This document shows, in pieces, positions 56,677 to 62,751 of a stretch of 62,751 bases of DNA. Within the stretch, counting starts at the first letter, position 1. Each line of letters starts with the position of its first letter. Location of the stretch: contig JAANBB010000228.1 of the NCBI GenBank assembly GCA_014621425.1, positions 1-62,751 on the forward strand. Direction: 5' to 3'. The translations under genes and the position numbers were made by a program. Source of the DNA: Cylindrodendrum hubeiense. Its lineage: Eukaryota > Ascomycota > Sordariomycetes > Hypocreales > Nectriaceae. Below the pieces are notes generated by a model. That model saw only the letters and a program-made list of their open reading frames with translations. It did no database searches and had not been told where the DNA came from.

Positions 56677-59051
56677 ATGTTCCAGCCTCAACCCACGCCG
56701 TTCACTTCCTCCTGCTTCGCGGCCTATGGCGTAGCTCCCGAACTGGACTTTGGATTCCCCGTGTCAGCCGGAGGCGGAGGAGCTGGTGCGCCCGCGGGGC
56801 CACCTTACGATTCGCAGCCGCAACAACAGACGGGTGCACCACCGCAGGAGCAACAGCAGCACCACCACCAGCACCACCAGCACCACCAGAATCCTCACCT
56901 GCAACGCCAGCAACAGGCCTCTGCGTCGCCTGCTGCCTCTCCATACGCCCAATCCACAACTTCGACGACCTCGCCACCGCCGCAGACCCCAACGAACCGA
57001 GACACCGCTCAGGCACACCACCAGCACCAGCACCAGCAGCTGCAACTCCGCCAACAGCAGCAGCAACATCAGCAGCAGCAGCAGCAGCAGCAGCAACAGT
57101 ACCAGCAGCTGAGCCACCAGCACCAAATCTCGCAGCATCAACACCACCAGCCGCGCCAAGCGCCACACCAACCCTCACACCAACCCTACCCTCGTTCTGT
57201 CGTCATCATCCCCAAGATGGAGGACCAGCAGGGCCAGCAAGGCCAGCAAGGCCAGCACGATATTGCCGCCCAGCAGGCCGCCGCCAAAGACTACCAGGCC
57301 GTCCTCAAGGCAAGTCGCAATCGCCTCGCTCCCTGTCGCCCACCCCTACCCCCCCAAATTTGCTGACCCTCCGATTCTGCAGGGACCCTTGGTCGGCAAC
57401 AAATTGTCAAGCGAGGCCATCACCAACGAGTATGCCAAAGCAGACCAGGTCTACGTCGAGAAAACAATTGTCTGTCTCCCCGGTGCGCGAAATTGCCATG
57501 ATCGACACACTGACACCGAATACAGGCGCTTCCTCAAACCTTCTCCCACTATCGGCCCATCCAGGGCGACGGCAACTGTGGCTGGCGAGGTGAGTCAATC
57601 CACCCATTTCCACAATGCACGATTCCAGAGGAGTGGTTCAAGCCTAGGGAGAGATGCCAAACCCGCACATTTCCCCTAGACACGACTCCGCTCTCCGACT
57701 GCCGCACGTTGCTTTGTCTAGCTCTGCCGCCCCTGTCTCGGGACCCTGCTTCAGGTGACATGTCGAATCTGGGCTAACGGTTTCGTGTCTATAGCAATTG
57801 GATTCTCCTACTTTGAGAAGCTCATCGATTCAGGCGATCAGGGCAAGATCGAGGGCGAAGTCGCCCGGCTTATGAGTATGAGCCAGATGATGAGCACTGT
57901 CGGCGGCTACGCCTACTTCGAAGAATGGGCCGATGAGATGTTCGGACTGCTTCGAGAGATTGCCCAGAGCATGGATAACCCCAACCCGCAGGTTGCACAC
58001 CTACTGCTCCTTGAGCGGTGGAATGATTCTGCAATTAGCAGCAGCATCATCTACTACCTTCGCTTGCTTGCCGCCACCTACCTCAAGGCTAACGCTGCCA
58101 CCTACGATCCCTTCCTCCTCGAGGTCGCCGGAGGCGTTATTGGCTACTGCAGCCAATCCATCGAGTTGGTCGACCGCGAAATCGAGCACCTAGGAATTGT
58201 CGCCCTCGCCCACATGCTGCTACAGCCCGTCAACTTTGTCCTCGAGATCGTCTACCTTGATCGAAGTCCCGGCAGCCAGGCCAACCGCTATCGCCTTCCC
58301 GAGGAGGCCAACGGCCAGGACCCTTCCAACCTTGGTCCCATCATTTACCTTCTCTATCGGCCCGACCACTACGATATCTTGTACCTCACGCCTCCCCGGC
58401 TCGAACTCCCGCTTCCAGTGCCTACTGCCCCTGTGTCGATGCCCGTCAACCGAGTCAATTCCTTGAGCCAACACACCAGGATTGAGAGTACGCAGATGGA
58501 CCTCGGAGAGTACTCGTCAGTTGATTTTAGTGCGCTATCCATCATCCCTGGTCTTAACCCGATGGGTATGGCCCCCTTGGCGCCCCTCCACCCACCGCCC
58601 TCCTCTGTGCAGCATAGTCCATGGATGTCACAGTTTTCCGACGGCCTGCCGGCGCTCAACCCCACAGTCTCAGCCTCAGCCACCACCCTCCATCATGGCA
58701 TCACCGCAACCCCCATCCCCGCCCACCTCTATGTCAGCCAGCTCAAGCATAGGGCCTAACCCGCCAATGGTTGCCACATCTGGGTTGGGGCCGCAGACGT
58801 CGCTCATGCCACACAGGGCGACGACATCCGGTTACCACATTCGATTTAGCCAGGTTCAACTCGAGTACGAAGAGAGCAAGAACAGCATAGAACCACACTT
58901 CAATGTGAAGACGAACACGTTCAAAAACAGCATATGGAATCGTGCACACTACGGAAACCCAGACTTTCACCCCGAGGAATGGAGCCCGGAAGACGAACAT
59001 GTTGATGGGAGAGTTGGAGGCAAGCGGAAATTGAAGAAAGAGTCGTCTTAG
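56677..59051 (+). CDS. Otubain-type deubiquitinase (OTU/C65) with polyglutamine N-terminus; frame change near C-terminus
   Basis: Exons 56677-57309, 57383-57469, 57526-57589 and 57795 onward. The first 210 residues are low-complexity, rich in Gln, His and Pro, including (CAG)8. The otubain domain follows: PIQGDGNCGWRAIGF carries Asp255 and catalytic Cys258, and RPDHYDILYL carries His453. The enzyme removes ubiquitin from conjugates, probably Lys48- or Lys63-linked. The frame of exon 4 stops at 58759, but the conserved tail (FKNSIWNRAHYGNPDFHPEEWSP, ending 59051) is in the next frame, entered around 58650-58680. Either one extra C in the AACCCC run at 58658-58663 or a 61-bp intron (58607-58667, weak GTGCAG donor) explains this. 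Intron 1 has a GC donor; intron 3 is 205 bp, the longest seen here. Confidence 0.85.
57070..57093 (+). repeat. (CAG)8 tract in otubain CDS
   Basis: Eight uninterrupted CAG codons, extended by CAA CAG to ten Gln, within a larger His/Gln region. Confidence 0.9.
57310..57382 (+). other. GC-AG intron 1 of the otubain gene
   Basis: A 73-bp intron starts GCAAGT after AAG, the ideal GC-donor context, and ends TTCTGCAG with a CTGACC branch site. It joins residues VLK and GPLVGNK in phase 0; no GT donor nearby does the same. Confidence 0.85.
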
Positions 59052-60729
59052 ATGGAGTGGATGAGAGGGAATCGCAGAGATGCATACACTTTGAGAGAGA
59101 CTCAAAGCGCAACAACAACAGGGAATGGTTCCAACAGCCATTTTTCACTTACGACGTCAAGCTTATGGGAGCATGGATAGGGGCCCAGTTTGGGGCCGGG
59201 CTAAGGATGCGGATGGAAGCAGTTGGATGGGAGGCACTGTTTGATACCCCCAGGAGTTTTGCGGGGATGGAGAACTGGATCATTCAACCGGGGGCAGGCT
59301 GACCAGCAATTGTTTGCTTGGTGAAAACGGTGTTGTTTTCTTTTCTCTGCATGGGTCGGCAAGCCACATGGAGTGTTTCCTTTGTATGCATGCATGCTCG
59401 TCGGACTAGGAGGAAGAATGGGGTAATCTCTGGCGGTTGACCACATGCAGCATGGGGACGGAATTTGCAAGACTTTGAGTCTCGGGTTTGGATTATTAGG
59501 ACTGGGATACGGCATGGAATTGGGCATGGACTTTGAATGATTCGAGATGGAGGGATTAAGGGCTCATTTTGGGTGAGCAGGACATGACACGCCCCGGCAC
59601 ACACGCACACACAGCATTCATTCAAAGACGTCCTTTTAGTCGAGCCTATTTTGTGACTACGGGAGCAGGGCATCCATTGGAGCCAGTATTTTTCATGGTG
59701 TTCGATACCAACTGATTTTTTTCTTCATGGCTACCTCTACTTACAAGACTATTGACCAACCTACGTCATAGCAACGGCGTCTTTTTCTTCTGCCTTTCTT
59801 TTCTTCTTATTGTTAGTGCGAAACAAAGCAGATACGAGGGTTACTTGATCGAATCCCACACTCGTGGCGTTGTATTTTGGGCGGCCTGTCCTGGTGCCTT
59901 GCTGACGAGGCGGGCGGCACAGTGCAGGTGTGTGTCTTAGGTCCTTCTTGGTATCAGCCAAGCTTTTCAAGGTTCTAGCTAGGTCACTGTCTCAAGCAAA
60001 AGTGTGTCAGTGTGTTTTTTTCATGCGTCTATCTGTCTGCGTGGCCTGTTGTGAGTGGAAGCGTGATGGTGAGAGATACAACCAGTAGGCGTGGATGGAT
60101 ATCAGGTAGGCGGCTTAGACGGCTTAGACGGCTCAGAGAGGAAGGATTGCTCGGACGGGGCCCGACGACAAGCGCGGTAGGGTGGTAGGGAAGCGAGGGG
60201 AGGGGAAGATGAGCAGGGGGCGGGAGGAATACCGAAGGAGGGATAACATGTACCGTGCCGTAGGCCTGCCTCTGGCGCTGCGTCAGCTTTGGATAACTCA
60301 TGGGGGGATGTGTGTGAGGTGAGAGGTGGAGTTGGAGGTGGAGAAGAAGAAGACATGAGCGAGACGGACTGGACAAAACGTGGTAGCGAGGCGGGGTTTG
60401 GTTGGTTTGTTGCGGGTTTGTTGCGAGGCAGCTCAGGCCGTTGTGGCCAGTGTCTCAGGACGATGAGGTGCATTGCCGGCGTTTGAGTGCATGGACGGAG
60501 CGAAAGAAGTCGAAGGGAACTTTGGGGTGGAAGGGAGAGGCATTTGGCCAGTGCTGGGCTGGGTAGGTAGCGTTGTGATGAGATGTGACGGGACGTGATG
60601 GCATGAAACGGAGTCGCGGTGGAGTGGTACGGAGTACCTACCGCGGTAGCAGATTGACCAGGAGCGGGAAGAAATGACATGCATCCAGCAGCAGGCCAGG
60701 CCTTCAGCGTGTGAGCGTGTGGTGGTCTA

Positions 60730-60777
60730 TCAAATGCGCCGTCGAATGCACCGTCAAATGCACCTACCAATGCAACG
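60730..60777. repeat. 12-bp imperfect repeat (TCAAATGCRCCG)
   Basis: About four diverged 12-bp units, the period visible as a recurring AATGC. Confidence 0.75.
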
Positions 60778-61157
60778 CCGATGCAGTGCCCGTCTGTGGC
60801 CGCGGTGCCCGTTCGGTAATGCAACTTGGCGTCCTCGCCGTCTCAGTGCATTTCAGCCGCGACAAGACAACTCGCGACGCAGGTCACCTCGCCTGCCAGG
60901 TTGCGTCACGAGCGAGGCATATCCACTACGGCCGCCGCCCTTGCATCGGTCGGCGACGTACGCTGGTTAGTGTTGCTGACTCTTTTCTCTCTCTCGACTC
61001 TCGTTGGTGCGGGGAGCTGAGAGAAGCTGGGTGGACAACGAGGGCGGACCTCTACTTGATGGGACAGAGAGAGAGAGAAGCAAGCGGCAGTTTGCAAGTA
61101 AGTCGAGTCAAGATTCCTGGGTCTCTGGCGGTGGCACGAATGTCACGAATCGCCATG

Positions 61158-61189
61158 GATCCTCTGATCCTCTGATCCTCTGATCCTTT
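61158..61189. repeat. GATCCTCT, four tandem copies
   Basis: 8-bp units at 61158, 61166, 61174 and 61182 (last with one change). Confidence 0.85.
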
Positions 61190-61603
61190 GAGTTTCCTCG
61201 ACACCGCCCAGAGCCGCCGTCAAGTGCCCCGTGCGCCCTTAGCGGCGTCCAGGTGGGAATGGTCTCTGGCGGTGGCAGGTTTACCGACCTAGTTCCCCGA
61301 CCTAGGCATGTGCTGAGATGACTGACGGGCCGTGTCATTGGCGATGGCGGGATATTAGCCTTATTTAACGCTTTGGGGGTCAGGCCTATCAACGGCGCTG
61401 GCACCACGGGCGAGACATAAAACAACAACCCCTCAACACAAGGGTTTTGTTCAGGGTCCTTGGGCTGCCTTAGTTGTGCGTTATCGAACGCCTCGTGTCG
61501 AATATCGAATGCAGCATCTCGGGCCGTTGGCGAATACGACCAAGCAGCCGAGACAGGGCGCATGCCATGGATTGACAAGACGTGTGTGTTGCTGCGCGCA
61601 CCA

Positions 61604-61653
61604 AGTACGTAGTAGGTAGGTCAAATAGGTAGGCCAAGTAGGTAGGTAGGTAA
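61604..61653. repeat. GTAG microsatellite after TACGTAGTA
   Basis: AGTACGTAGTA followed by interrupted GTAG/GTAGG repeats to about 61653. Confidence 0.8.
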
Positions 61654-62751
61654 CCAAGCAGCGTAGCTTTCTGCCGAGGACCCAGCCAAGACGACATGAG
61701 TTGCCAACCTATTTATCAAACGAAACACCGCGCGGACGCAGCCGAAGCTAAATGTTCCAAGATGCTGCCCCTCTGGGTCCGTGTTCGAGACGGCTGGAGC
61801 TTTGTCCTGGTGACTGTAGATCTATAGTACGATAGTACGAGTATTGGTCTGGATCTTGGCACACATCACGCCACGCCGTGGTCGAGAAGGCCTCTGCTCT
61901 GAGGCTGGACCTCTGGACAGCGCTCCCGCCGCAGGCCAACACCGTGCCCAGGACGCCTCATGAAGACGACGACGCTCCTGGGCTGGCGCATCTCCACTGG
62001 CGGCAGGGCCTGGACCGTCTTCCGAGCCCCATCTGGGGCGATTTCTGAGCTGGACAAAACTTGATGGCTAGCGGGGGGACGAGAGGACGCTGGATGGCCT
62101 TTGTTGGGGGAGCGGGCCGGTGGGCGTGGTGGTCAGGGATGGAAAAAGATGTGCTCACATGGATTCACAGGGTTATGGAGATACATTGGCGGCGACTTGA
62201 TTGCGGGCGGATCTGGACGAGCAGGAAGCCGGCCGAGGCGGTACGTGCGTAGGTTTCTGCATGGGCCGTTTCTGCATGCCGCGTGCGTGTTACTGTGCTG
62301 GTGCTGGTGCTTGTGCTCGTGCTTGCACTGCTGTGCTGCTGTGCTGCCGTGCTGCTGCGCTGCTGCGGTGTTGCAGGTCGACGACGTTGAACCGGCTCGC
62401 ATCGCAGGTGGATCTTCGCAGGGAGCAGAGCGTAGAGTTGCACCCGGCGCGCGAGGAGCACGACCCGACAGCCCGCAGTCCAGCCCGTAGGAAGCCAGCC
62501 CGCAGAGGAGGGGGAGAGCGCAGTGCAACGGTGCCAGGAGCCAGGAAGGCTGAAGGAAGGGAGAGCCTTGCGGTGCTCTAGTGCGAGGCGAGCCAGACGA
62601 CGAAACTACCGGGCGAGGGCGCGGGCGAGGCGAGATGGCCAAGGGCGCTCCGCGTGGTTGTGCTCCGCGTGGATGTGGTTTTTCTCCTGGCCTGGGCGCG
62701 GTGGCAGATTGAGATGGGCCGGGGCTTGCGGCCGTGGCATCACGGGATGGG

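Larger units (their letters stand above)
59052..62751. other. Gene-poor right end, 3.7 kb
   Basis: No ORF has a recognisable domain. Short tandem repeats are listed separately. A TGC/CTG-rich stretch is at about 62,296-62,376. The next gene probably lies beyond the window. Confidence 0.45.

Noticed and set aside
60102..60824. 240-codon minus-strand ORF near the right end
   Set aside because: Low-complexity Ser/Pro/His composition over simple repeats, without splice or domain evidence.
62133..62642. 169-codon minus-strand ORF at the right end
   Set aside because: It runs through a CTG-rich microsatellite; the amino-acid content reflects the repeat.
1..62751. Secondary-metabolite or defence gene cluster
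   Set aside because: No PKS, NRPS, terpene synthase, P450, NLR or pathway-specific regulator is present; neighbours are unrelated housekeeping genes.

Overview
The window is nuclear DNA from a filamentous ascomycete, most likely a Sordariomycete and plausibly Hypocreales. Genes are broken by short introns (mostly 47-79 bp) with GTRNGT-type donors, CTRAC/CTAAC branch sites and TAG/CAG acceptors. Gene content is typical of moulds: a vacuolar subtilisin, fungal 9.5 kDa complex I subunit, a CysA-type acyltransferase, an OPT transporter, a secreted GH16 protein, COP9 subunit 2 and a long Ser/Pro-rich protein without a recognised family. There is no operon logic. The species cannot be fixed from the sequence alone, and one N at position 104 suggests a draft assembly.

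Layout, left to right: PAF-acetylhydrolase-like protein (+, possibly 5'-incomplete); long Ser-rich protein with a 51-bp internal duplication (-); vacuolar serine protease (-); six-exon BEACH/WD40 protein (+); complex I 9.5 kDa subunit (-) head-to-head with the OST subunit WBP1 (+); a possible small minus-strand gene; splicing factor ISY1 (+); Ser/Pro-rich unknown (+); CysA-type serine O-acyltransferase (-); conserved unknown (+); secreted VOC/glyoxalase-like protein (-); two Nudix hydrolases facing tail to tail (+ and -); OPT transporter (-); GH16-like secreted protein (-); MFS transporter (+); CSN2 (+); a 7.9-kb gene-poor stretch; polyglutamine otubain (+); and a gene-poor right end.

Most neighbours are functionally unrelated housekeeping genes. 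Three points of possible linkage stand out: the convergent ADP-sugar/ADP-ribose Nudix pair, the head-to-head NUO9.5/WBP1 promoter, and the consecutive CSN2 and otubain genes (both ubiquitin/NEDD8 pathway), each of which needs a non-canonical GC-AG intron to read correctly.

I found no virus, transposon, CRISPR array, secondary-metabolite cluster or convincing tRNA. Exon boundaries were worked out by eye from reading frame, splice sites and conserved protein motifs, and no RNA evidence was available. The strongest candidates for something not usually annotated are the minus-strand transcript between WBP1 and ISY1, the GC-AG introns, the single-base frame change in the otubain gene, and a possible unassigned terminal exon near 51.1 kb.
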